This document shows, piece after piece, positions 13,619 to 23,674 of a stretch of DNA of 64,000 nucleotides (within the stretch, counting starts at the first letter, position 1; each line of letters opens with the position of its first letter). Under the pieces are notes generated by a model, which was given only the letters and a program-made list of their open reading frames with translations, was not told the DNA's origin and ran no database searches. Location: assembly GCA_947044365.1 (NCBI GenBank), contig OX345639.1, positions 9,728,218-9,792,217 of the forward strand. The letters are read 5' to 3'. The translations under genes and the position numbers were made by a program. This stretch comes from Petrosia ficiformis. Lineage: Eukaryota > Porifera > Demospongiae > Haplosclerida > Petrosiidae.

Positions 13619-14106
13619 TCATTCTCGTTGTCCGTAGTTACTGAATAATTGCTCTGCTTTTGCCATTTCAGCATCAGTTCTCGTTGTCATATGACTAGAT
13701 GTCACATGATCAGAATGAGTTGAGCAGTGATCACATTTGTGACACAACACAGGAGCTGAATTAGGTTTGTATAGTGTTTTACTGAGAATTGAATAGGAGT
13801 ATTCTTCAGGATTTAATGGATCGAACACACTAGGAGAACTTTCATCTTCTTCATATCTACATGTATATAATATTAACAGAATATATAGCTATCTTGAAGT
13901 ATCCTGGTAGCTTGGGAATATCCAAAAAAATGTAATAGTTGAGCAGGAAGTGAGGTATAATGATGTCAAAGTGTGGTTACTTAGAAACCAATAATGCATT
14001 ATTGAGCAAATGAGATCAGTAATTATGTTTCTAAGAAACAGGTATTGTCTCAAAGTATTTTAATTTTAGTATATATGATTTTGGTTTCTTAGAAACTACA
14101 AATAAC

Positions 14107-14286
14107 CTCTGTTTCCAGCAGCATAAATATTAAAGATGGATGAGTACATCAATAATGATACATGACATTTGGTCGACAATGTTCAATCAGTGTTGAAAAC
14201 AGTGTATACATTTTACAGATAAAAGGTGGAGGAGTTAGAATAAACAGCGGGGGACATTCCTGGTGCCACCCTTTAGGGGAACACTG
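14107..14286. mobile_element. hAT-like MITE, copy 2 (NAA40 intron)
   Basis: About 180 bp. The interior shares CATAAATATTAA, GAGTACATCAAT, ACATGA and CAACAATGTTC in order with copy 1. The right end is AGGGGAACACTG; the left end is degraded. It is flanked by a local duplication (ATTATTGAG...ATGTTTCT) at about 13996 and 14289. Confidence 0.6.
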
Positions 14287-14746
14287 AATAATGTATTATT
14301 GAGCTAATAACATCAGTATTTATGTTTCTTAGAAAAGATTGTCCTAATCATTTCATGTGCTGTTTCATCACATACACTAGCAATATTTTGACTTACCCCA
14401 TCTTCTCATGAAAAAATCTGTTTGATAGTAAATTCTCTAGAAAGAAGGGTAAAGTATCATAAACACACACACACACACACACACACATCATACTATTATT
14501 ATTAATTTAATGATTATAGTGTTACTCATAACAAATAGTGTGTAGTGATAAACACTATACTACTCATCTGGCATCAGTTGGATACACAACACCATTGAGT
14601 ATAAATGTAAGGTTTATTCCCATCATTACTGTTATTAATTGAAATGACTAAAAATATATATATACATAAACACATACATACAACATACCATATACAGTAT
14701 ACACACATGCACACACTTATAGATACATATAAACACACACCTTTAA

Positions 14747-17441
14747 CCCTATGATACACATCTATGGTAAAAATGAATATTTAAATATACAATTTTCCAG
14801 AATATATTTCTGCTCACCTGTTGCAGATACCAAACTGCAATTTAGCATGCTCCTTTAGAACAAGTAATTCTAACTTTTCATTAAAAAATATTTCGCTTAA
14901 ATAGAATTAGAGATTTATGGTCAAAGACTCAAAGTCACATGTTATATTATAACTATGGCTAAGAAGTATACTTGCGAAGATGTGGTTAGTTTCTTTACTG
15001 GAGAGAGCTCTATTCCCTTTGTGGAGTCTTCTGATTCTGGTAGTGAAAGCTGTCTTTCTGAATTGGAACAACAGGAGTTAAGTTCACTGTCAGAAAGTGT
15101 TATGAGTAGTGTTGATGATAGTTCAGTTGATGATATTGTTGATACTGGGGAGCTCACTGACAGTAATGATGTTATCTCAGATAACAGTAGTGAGCCTAGT
15201 GCCAAAAAACGAAGGCATGTCATATCTGATAGTAACTCTAATGATAGCATGAGCAGTGAGGATAGTGATGACTGTGATACAGATAATCATAAAAGGGTTC
15301 CTGTTCGAGGCCGTGGAAGAGCTTATGTTCGAGGCAGAGGAAGAGCACAAAGTAGGGCAAGAGGAGCTGCTTCACTTCGTGGCAAAGGTAGTACTTTTAG
15401 AGACACACTAAGTCGTTTACCAGATGATGCTGTAAGTATTACTGTAAAAGATTCTATGTTTTCCTTACCATTCAACAATGACTTTTTACCTCTTCGAGAT
15501 CCTGGTCCTCACTTACCCTGTAATTTTGATATGTCTGTATTATCTCTTTTTGAGCTGTATTTTGATGACACTGCTATTGAACGCATCAAAAAGAGCACCC
15601 TGGCTTATGCTGAAGCTAATAAAAATAAATTACTTGTTTCTTATGAGGAGTTCTGTAAATCTCCTCTTACTGCTGAAGAAATTTACTCGTATCTTGGAGC
15701 TCTGATTCTCCTTGGAATTCACAATGTGAGAAACCACAGATATGCGTGGAGTAGTAAAAAGGCACAGGTCCTTTGCCGGCTAGATGAACTAATGTCTTGC
15801 CGACGTTACGAAATTATTAGCACATTCTTTCACCTTGTAACTCCCACTGAAGAAACCGCACTGTCAGGGAATCGGCTGAGTAAAATATTGCCTTTTCAAG
15901 AGTATATAAAGTGTAGATGTACTACTTTATATCAACCATTGCAGCAGCTAAGCATAGATGAGAGAATGGTGAAAAGCAAAGCAAGGACGCATTTTAGGCA
16001 ATATATGAGAAATAAACCTACTAAGTGGGGATTCAAATACTGGGTACTAGCTGATATTACCGGATATACAGTAGACTTCAATATCTACCTTGGCAAGGTG
16101 ACTGCATCATCTGGGATTATCGTATGATGTTGTTATGGATTTAATTCAGCCATATTCTTTTCAGGGATACGAGGTGTATGTCGATAATTTTTACACAAGT
16201 CCCCTTCTTCTAAATGATCTACTTCAGAATGAAGTACTTGCAACAGGAACCTTGAATGTAAGAAGAAAAGATGTTCCAGCTGAAGTTGCTAGTATGAAGA
16301 TGATTATCGAAAAGAAAAACATCCCTCGAGGTACAGGGTATTACTATCGTCGAAAAAAATCAAACATCACTTACACAGTTTGGCATGACACAAAAACTGT
16401 AGTCTTGGCATCAACTGCCTACCCTGGTCACTCTGAGAATACTGTTGTGAGAAGAGTGAAAGACTCTCAGACTAATGAAGTGACTAAGACGAATGTTCCA
16501 TGTCCGATAATGCTACAAAATTACAACAAATACATGGGAGGTGTTGACAAAAGCGACCAATTTATTAGTTACCATAAAGTTCTTCGTAAAACCGTAAAAT
16601 ACTGGAAAACCACCTTTTTCCATTTGCTTGATGTGGCCATTGTGAACAGTCATATTATTTATAATTGGATCCAGGTGCAAAACTCTAACACTACGTTCTC
16701 AGAGAACCAGTTTCGGGATGCCCTCATTCTTGAAATTATCTCCAAGTATGGCAGAGTGCAACGAGGTGAATTGTTTTCACCAGGTCCTAGACCACGATCG
16801 TATAGAATCTTTCATGGTAGTAAACTTTATTCATTTGAAGAAAGAGCTCGATGTATATATTGTATACTTCACCACAGGAATATCACAACACAGAGGAAAT
16901 GTCCAGACTGCCATTTAGTACCAGCTCTGTGTCAAACACTGGAGAGGGACTGTCACACTGCTTGGCATAGTGACACATTTGGGAAGATTAGACAATTATG
17001 GTATGAACACAAAATGAAAAGGGAAACTAAAGTACCTCCCGATCCTAAACCTCGTGGACGACCTAAAGGAAGCGTCAATCGCTCTAAACGTAGAGGAAAC
17101 TATCGTAGTAAACGTGCAGGGGGTAACTACCAAGTGAGACTTATATCAATAGAAAGAGAATAAAATGCTGAATGTAATGGTGTACACAGAATTTCAGTTA
17201 AGTTCATGAAACTTTAGAAAAATAATAAAATTTGAAAAAAAATTACAATATCAATTTTTAAATAAATTTTAATAATTAATGGGTGGGGTTTAGTGAAAGT
17301 TTGACTGCCTCACGTGATTGTCCTGCTCTTGCTGAATCAGCTGATATATTGTTTAGGGGCATTTACATGTTCTAACCAAATGTTTATTATGAGAGAAGTT
17401 AGTTGGGAAATAAATGTTATTTTAATGTGTGAAGTAGAGGG
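14747..17441 (+). mobile_element. piggyBac DNA transposon inserted in NAA40 coding exon
   Basis: The element is 2,695 bp and is flanked on both sides by TTAA (14743-14746 and 17442-17445), the target duplicated by piggyBac. Ends are short imperfect inverted repeats: the left begins CCCTATGATACACA and the right, read inward, begins CCCTCTACTTCACA, sharing CCCTnTnnTnCACA. It carries one near-complete transposase. It lies antisense to NAA40. The near-intact ORF and clean TTAA sites suggest a young insertion. Confidence 0.95.
14955..17163 (+). pseudogene. piggyBac transposase, one frameshift
   Basis: Two open segments, 14955-16127 and 16135-17163, together encode a full-length piggyBac transposase of the PGBD4-like type. 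The N-terminus is acidic and Ser-rich, followed by an RG-rich basic stretch around 15300-15390. All three catalytic Asp contexts are visible: LSIDERMVKSKART, YEVYVDNFYTSPLL and YMGGVDKSDQ. The Cys/His-rich C-terminal zinc-binding domain (ARCIYC, KCPDCH, LCQTL) is present, followed by a basic tail. The frame changes by one base around 16108-16128, between the segments ending YTVDFNIYLGKVTASSG and starting YDVVMDLIQPYS. The shift looks like a single-base change in a G run and would kill the protein unless it is an assembly error. AATAAA at 17224 can serve as its polyadenylation signal. Confidence 0.93.
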
Positions 17442-19075
17442 TTAAAAACAGTCAAAACAATTTTTTTCATACAAGCCTTGTGACCAATAAGTTCTAAGAT
17501 TTGCATCAAAAATTTACCCAATCCTTTTCGTCGAACATCAGGAATTAACTGAATTTCATAACTAAAAGAGTACATACAGTATAAACTATATGAGTCACTT
17601 TGTAAGATGAAAGGAATGATGTGAGCATGATTATAGGTAGGAGGTATGTGCAACAGATATCTTATAAATAGTTATAATTTGTTTGATGTAAGCAATGTTT
17701 TAGATCATATACAGTTCAGCTGTAACCATTGTCCTTAAATGGTGACAAACAAACATTGTGGATCTATATTCTATCTGGCATCATCTACACATCAAAGTGA
17801 GACTACATTGCAATACAATAACTGACCAATAAAGAACTTCCATGTCTTGATCTAAGTCAAATCTGAAGCATACAAACCCTAAAAGATTATTTGAGGTAGT
17901 ATCCTTAGCTAGAAGAAAGCTGGGAATACAAAGAAAGACAACGTGTATCTTCATACATTGGAATTACTTAATTACTCAAATAAAAGCCATAGTCTTCTCA
18001 CACAAACAAACATATTCATACACAAGGAATTATCACATGTGAGGTATATCATGCATGAGAGAATACAAATTATTTCAGTTAGCATTCTGTATAGTATTTA
18101 TACAGTGTCTATATACTTAGTTAATCACACTTCTTTATATAGTTATACTATCTATAATCCCCTCTTATTTGTAATTCTAATTCATAAGTCATGATATGTG
18201 TTGCTTACCATGATGAATCATGTCTTAACTCATCCATTTTGTTATGATCATTCCAGCCCCATCCTGCAGATATATACCTAAACATTTATATATATAATAT
18301 ATATGACGTATATGAAAGTAAATCACCTGTGAATATATATATAATAAACAGAAACTAACACTTTAAGACAATAATACAGCAGTTCTCTCCCTATCTCAAT
18401 ATATATAAGGTCATAATAAGTCATAAAAATTAAATTACTAGTTTATAAATCATTTAATTTGTCCATAAACTAAATGGTAAGTAGGTTAATGAAGACTACA
18501 GACATAACATTAACGTTCATTTCAGTCAAACTAATACTGCTTCACTGCATTCTTCTTAATGATTGTTTTCATGTGTATATGCATAAGTAGTTCACTATAC
18601 CCACAATGATTTCATGTTATCTCTCAATAGTTTGAAGTTCCATTTTATATCCTCTTCTTTCATATCATGAACTCGTGTATAGCAGATATCAACTGTTAGT
18701 CTGTAAATGTTATTATAGTTATTTATAGACTATAATTTTAAATAACAAGCAATGATTTACCCATTTCTATTGAATTTTCTGAATGGAACAAAGGCATCCA
18801 TAAAATCCCCTACCTAATAGTTTATAAATATGTACAGTATATTGTCAAAACATTATAATACTTTCACTCTTCACTGTATACACTACACCTACACTAACTT
18901 CGTAAGCATCCTTCACTTTCGTCCATGCTAGGGCTATCTCTGCTTGTTCCTATAGTATAACATAGTATGTGTATATACTGCATAACAGAATGATTTGCAT
19001 CAATGATATAATATTATATCATACTTGTTTTCTTTTCAATTTCCTTTCCTTTCCTTTCCCTGATTTTTTCTGCAT

Positions 19076-19478
19076 AAATTATTAAAAGAACACAATAAAT
19101 ATATAATACTCTACATATACTATATACATGTTAGGGTAACTACTGGATACGAGACGTCAAACTCACTGAAGTTTTGGGAGGCATCCTTTGTCTGTTTCGG
19201 CGCACGTGGGTGGGGCGGGGTGAGGCGTGGTACGTACGTATACGTATATGGCATGGTGCAGTGCAGTGGCGACAGTACCCATATACCAGCTACCAATCAG
19301 ATTTCATGAGTCACATGCTACCTCAGGGCGGTTGGATCTGCAGCTGAGAAGAATTCAAGAATAAAATTTTCTCATTCCAGTAATAAACTAATAAATACAG
19401 CTAATATAGTCAATACTGTAAGTTTATATTAAAGTGCTGAAGACAATAATTGTTTGTTTTATTTTCATCACAGGAACA
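19076..19478. promoter_or_regulatory. bidirectional promoter, NAA40 / RAD51AP1-like gene
   Basis: Head-to-head spacer with the only clearly GC-rich patch nearby (about 19198-19232), including CACGTG at 19203-19208 running into GGGTGGGGCGGGG. An acceptor-like CACAG just before the ATG at 19479 suggests a 5' UTR intron for the plus-strand gene. Confidence 0.6.
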
Positions 19479-21381
19479 ATGACACAAGAAATATTCTCAT
19501 TCCATAAACAGGAACTTCACGAAAAACCTTGGAGTTCTCAACCGTTTGGTAAGGTGAGTTTTAAACACAAATGCTGTCATATGAAAAATGTTGTATGGTT
19601 TGCAATACATACATTACTCAATACAAGGACATTGTATTATATAATAATTAATTCTTCAGTTTAACAAACATGCAGAATCTAAAATCTCATTGTTTTGTGA
19701 GAGCTTGAACCAATCCACCGATAATGATATTCATCATAAACCATACTTATTGAATGGTGAACAGTGTGTACCTGAAGAATGGACAGTTCCAAATGATGAT
19801 TTAACATGGCACTCACAAGAATGTACAAATGATGCTGTATATCATATACCAGACAATACCCCTTCATTATCTAGTACAGAACTAGATAATGAGTCCTGTT
19901 CCACTACTCTTATGATGTCTAGTGATAATATTCCTCAGAAAGTTGATTCTCAGCTGGTCTCTGAATCAATGTACAATGATACAGCAAATGATATTAGCCA
20001 AACAAAAGAAAATAAAATGATTGATTCTATAACAAAGAAAGCATGTGTTGATTCTTTTGAAAACTCTACTTATCAAAATTCATCTTATATTGGTTCGCAG
20101 CATGATGAAATTAATCATAAGAATTGTTATCACTGTAGTCAGAATCAAACATTAGACTCGCACGAAGTGTCATACCATAGTGACATGAGTCAAAATGTTA
20201 GTCTCTCACAGACTACATCAGATAATAATTTACATGAACAAGATTTTATCGCAAAAGAAGCCACTAACAAAGCAATGGAGTCATCTAATGTAACTGCTGA
20301 TCCTAAATTTGTTCCATTGCCTCCTCCTCCTCCTCCTACCATTAATATTGGGACTATTACTACTTCTCCAACACTATGTCATGAGGTTCAACTTAGTCAG
20401 CTGTCAAACTTCAGATTTTCATCATCTTCCTTGTCTTCGTTCTCATTCACTAAACCTCTTTCTCCTCTAAATGCAAGCCAGATTCGATCCAAACTTTCCA
20501 ACAGTAATGAAACTCGTAAACTCCCTCCAGCGCTGCGGTTAAAACCAATAGAGGACAGTATTAATTATCAGAATGAGGACCTATGCACTCTTGATCCATC
20601 GATGAAATGTGATTTAGAACCACACAAGAAAAGACTGAAGATTACTGGTAGAATGTGTGATGATGGAGGTATGAATGAGTTATATGTCTGTAACGAAGAG
20701 AAAGTCGAGGGAAATAATAAACAAGAGTCTAGAATTGAGTCTGACATTTATCAACTAGAATCTCAAACCAATATCGCAACTAACCTATCCATGACTTCTT
20801 CATTAAACAACTCTATCAGTAATTGTGATTCAAACAGGCACATGTGTCCACCAGTAGAGACAATTCAACAGATATCACTAATAGAAACTGTGTTAGAGCA
20901 TCCAGAAGTTCCCGATTATGTTACTTGTCACAATAAAGGCATTGAAGTACTTGGAACATCACAGCAGGCTCAATCCATTCACACTGTCCCCACAAGTACA
21001 ACTTCTACAATCACAACCACCAATTCACAATCTGTTAAGAATGCATCGTCGCCACCAACAGCAACCTCAATGATAACCACTGATGATCTTGATGAAGGGA
21101 CATTGTATTCACTTCCCCTTACCACACATGAACTATTGAGTAGTGATATTAAAAACCAGGCTTTTAGACATGTATTTCCAACATGGCAGCAAAGAGCAGC
21201 TTATTCCAGGTCATTTCTTGGTTAGTCAAGTATTGTATAATCATTTATTTGTATTATCATTGCTCTCTCAGATCTTCAAGTTGAGCCAACTAGGTTGAAT
21301 CTATCACGCCCAAACTTGAGACTGGGTTTATCAAAGAAAGAGCATTGCCAGTCTCTACATCCAACTATCAAACACTATTAA
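19479..21381 (+). CDS. putative RAD51-binding protein (RAD51AP1/RAD51AP2-like C-terminus)
   Basis: Three exons (19479-19553, 19660-21220, 21272-21381) give about 581 residues. Most of the protein is low-complexity Ser/Thr/Asn-rich sequence with a PPPPPPP run (about 20320-20340) and no recognisable fold. The last 25 residues contain RPNLRLGLSKKEHCQSLHP, very like the RAD51-interaction tail of vertebrate RAD51AP1 as I remember it (LRLGLSRLARVKPLHP). That tail contacts RAD51 during homologous recombination. The N-terminus (FHKQELHEKPWSSQPFGKF) is not recognised. The last intron is read with donor GTTAGT at 21221; the alternative donor at 21210 gives an early stop. Function is inferred from the tail alone. 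Confidence 0.5.
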
Positions 21382-21444
21382 TAAACTGTGTTACAATCAT
21401 ATAGTGACATAATTCTGTATAAAATATATTTATGAATTATTAAT
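21382..21444. other. 63-bp convergent spacer
   Basis: Only 63 bp separate the stop codons of the RAD51AP1-like gene (+) and the CapA-like gene (-), so the 3' UTRs must overlap or be very short. Confidence 0.7.
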
Positions 21445-23066
21445 TCAGTATGGCCTGCAAGAAAGACAGTTATAATCTTTATCTCCACACACAGTAGTCC
21501 ATAATAAAGGATGGTTAATAGTTGGTAATCTTGTATTTGAGTTTGGTTCTATGTCAAGTGGTATAGTGACATATTCAGCAATAGGAGGAACGGATCTATA
21601 GAAATATAAAAATAGTCGACTGTAGTTCTGATGTATACATAACTTTAATTTAGAACATGTACTTTTTAAGTTTTATTTTATATATTCTAGTCTGTAATTC
21701 CCTCTCAAGTAATGTATGTCTTAGAGCAGGATGAACACTCAAACAATCAAGATTATTGCTGTATTTCCATTGGTTGTAAGATACCTGGAATTGAAATGTC
21801 ATTGTTGCTATGGTAAATCATGATTGTAGTATAGACATACATGTGAAGTGAGATTATGCTAAATCACTTTTAATATGCAGAACCTCTTCTACATACAAAA
21901 ATAACGGATTATATATTATTCACCCTTTTCCAACATAAAGATGTGCTGTTGTCTGTTATAAGGAAGTTTCCAGGTGTAAAAAGAACAAGTGTGTTGCCAA
22001 AATAAGCATGTCCTTGTACGTGTTGTGGATTGTGGCCTATCACAACTGATACTTCTGGTAGTTCTGATAGATGTCTGGCTACATAAAGGGCTGTCTCATC
22101 AGGAAAAAAACTGTGTTCCTTACCCCAATAGACCAGAACCACAATAGTATCAACACCTAGCTGAAAGAAAAGGGATTAATCTATTATTTTTAAATTCATA
22201 CGATTACTTGTTTCAATTTAGTTACTGCTTCACGAGCTGTCTTTACTGAATATCTCACAGGTGCAAATGGCATACTACCAGACTCAGTACAATGTCCATG
22301 TACACCACAGAAAGCTAATATTCCAATTTTCATTTCATTGGTAGTTATAATTTCATATTGCTTAGCATTCAGGCCTAACCATTTGATATCAATAGACTCA
22401 AGACTATGTATTACAGATGGTACAATCCTTTCTCCAGCACCTAGTATGTGTTGATTAGCCAATGACATTACTAATGTATTTGGATCACTCAGCGGTCTAT
22501 GATGAATGTTATTAATAATTATAAATTGTTTTCTTATAACCTCTAACCTCAAGTATTTCATGTCATCACCAAATACATTAGTTAGACTCGAAACCATAAA
22601 ATCAAATTTTCCTACTTCATCCATCAATATTCCTCTTACTAATTCATTCAAGTTTTTTTCATGAAATGTAATATTTATTTCTCCAATTGCCATCATGATT
22701 ATTCCATCAGAAGAGTGTGGAATATTCATTGCTAATGTCACTGCAGGACAGACCGATGTCTTCATTAACATTTCAGGTGGCGTTTGGATTTTCAGCCAGT
22801 TGATTATATCTATTTGATAATATACATAGATAGATAGATTGATGAATTAATAATGATAACTGACCTTCTACATGTTCATTAAAGTTATGGGGTGTGTCTG
22901 TATTATTATCTGTATTTTTTCGAACATAATTGTCTTCTTGTACTGTTTCTGACAACAAAATGGCCTCTTTTAATTTCTTTTCTTCACATATACTACTGGT
23001 ATAGTTAGTAGCTAACCAGAGAGCTAGAGAAAGAAAGAGAAGAAGAACAGATAGCGTTTGCAACAT
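21445..23066 (-). CDS. CapA-like (PGA_cap metallophosphatase-fold) membrane-anchored protein
   Basis: Five minus-strand exons (23066-22865, 22809-22208, 22160-21924, 21784-21663, 21595-21445) join in phase to 437 residues. A hydrophobic N-terminus (LSVLLLFLSLALWLATNY) predicts a signal anchor, then a linker with N-glycosylation sites. The body follows the bacterial CapA/PgsA pattern: MMAIGEINI at the position of the GDVM strand, LVMSLANQHILGAG for SLANNHxLDxG, VVLVYWGKEH for SLHWGxEY, VVIGHNPQHVQG for VIGHHPHVxQG, and LVLFTPGNF for YSLGNF. Several metal-site residues differ (D to E, N to Q, H to Y, H to N/Q), so catalysis may be altered or lost. CapA proteins act in bacterial poly-gamma-glutamate capsule export; the role here is unknown. 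It shares a promoter region with ADSS. Confidence 0.8.
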
Positions 23067-23674
23067 AAGTTACACGTGGGTAATGAATAAAATTAAAATT
23101 AAAATTAATTAATATTAATGAATATTAATTATATTAATCAAATAGTATCTGTAATAGATTTTGTGTAATATCTAATGCAAATACATTTCTATCTGAGAAC
23201 GATTCCCTCTTTCAACCTTTCCTTGGACCCAAAGTATCTGCCATTATTCTCAAAAGTTTTTGCCTCATCGTCATGAGAAGATGCCCAACACAAATAGTAA
23301 TATGAGTATCACTAACATCACTGACACCATGTTTAGTTTAGTAAATTCATTAACATACAAATCATCATCTTTTAATCCACACACATGTACATGCATATAG
23401 TAGCTAGTTGGTGTTTTAGGAATAATACTTTGTGTTTAGAAATCTTAATTAATTAACTGAAGTTTTCAATGGAGACAAAGCAAATATTTCTGCATAAATT
23501 CATAACTAATTAGTTTAACACCCACTTAATTAATTATATATAGTACAACGCCCATATTAGTGTGTCATTAAACCCACAGCTATTGTAGCTGCAAACTGAA
23601 GAAATTACAGAATGTAAAGAATACTATTTTACATATTAAGTTGTAATTATTGGAATATTCTTTTTCATTTTCAG
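23067..23674. promoter_or_regulatory. bidirectional spacer, CapA-like gene / ADSS
   Basis: 608 bp between divergent start codons. CACGTG at 23073-23078 lies just outside the CapA-like ATG. A polypyrimidine tract and CAG directly abut the ADSS ATG at 23675, so ADSS probably has an untranslated first exon here. Confidence 0.5.

Larger units (their letters stand above)
13619..19075 (-). pseudogene. NAA40: N-alpha-acetyltransferase 40 (NatD), interrupted by a piggyBac insertion
   Basis: NatD acetylates the N-terminal Ser of histones H4 and H2A; this is a GNAT-fold enzyme. On the minus strand the exons are 19075-19025 (basic start MQKKSGKGKERK), 18950-18899, 18813-18761, 18700-18605, 18277-18209 (SAGWGWNDHNKMDELRHDSS), 17660 to the element, 14436-14397 and 13856-13619. 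The acetyl-CoA-binding block RRKGLGKFLMQILEL and the C-terminal segment YSYSILSKTLYK match the family. The piggyBac element splits the exon after VLTVF, and reading into it reaches a stop after eight foreign residues (17417). The exon remnant with its splice donor lies beyond the element at 14741-14742. The 18209/17660 junction also produces TGA where the family has Trp. Relative to human there are five extra residues (MYSFS) before YEIQL. As assembled, the allele cannot make a full enzyme. Confidence 0.92.

Noticed and set aside
17565..17590. A 16-bp GTATGT...TTTTAG segment in NAA40 that looks like a minimal intron
   Set aside because: Removing it breaks the reading frame; reading through keeps YEIQL in frame, so it is treated as a five-residue insertion.
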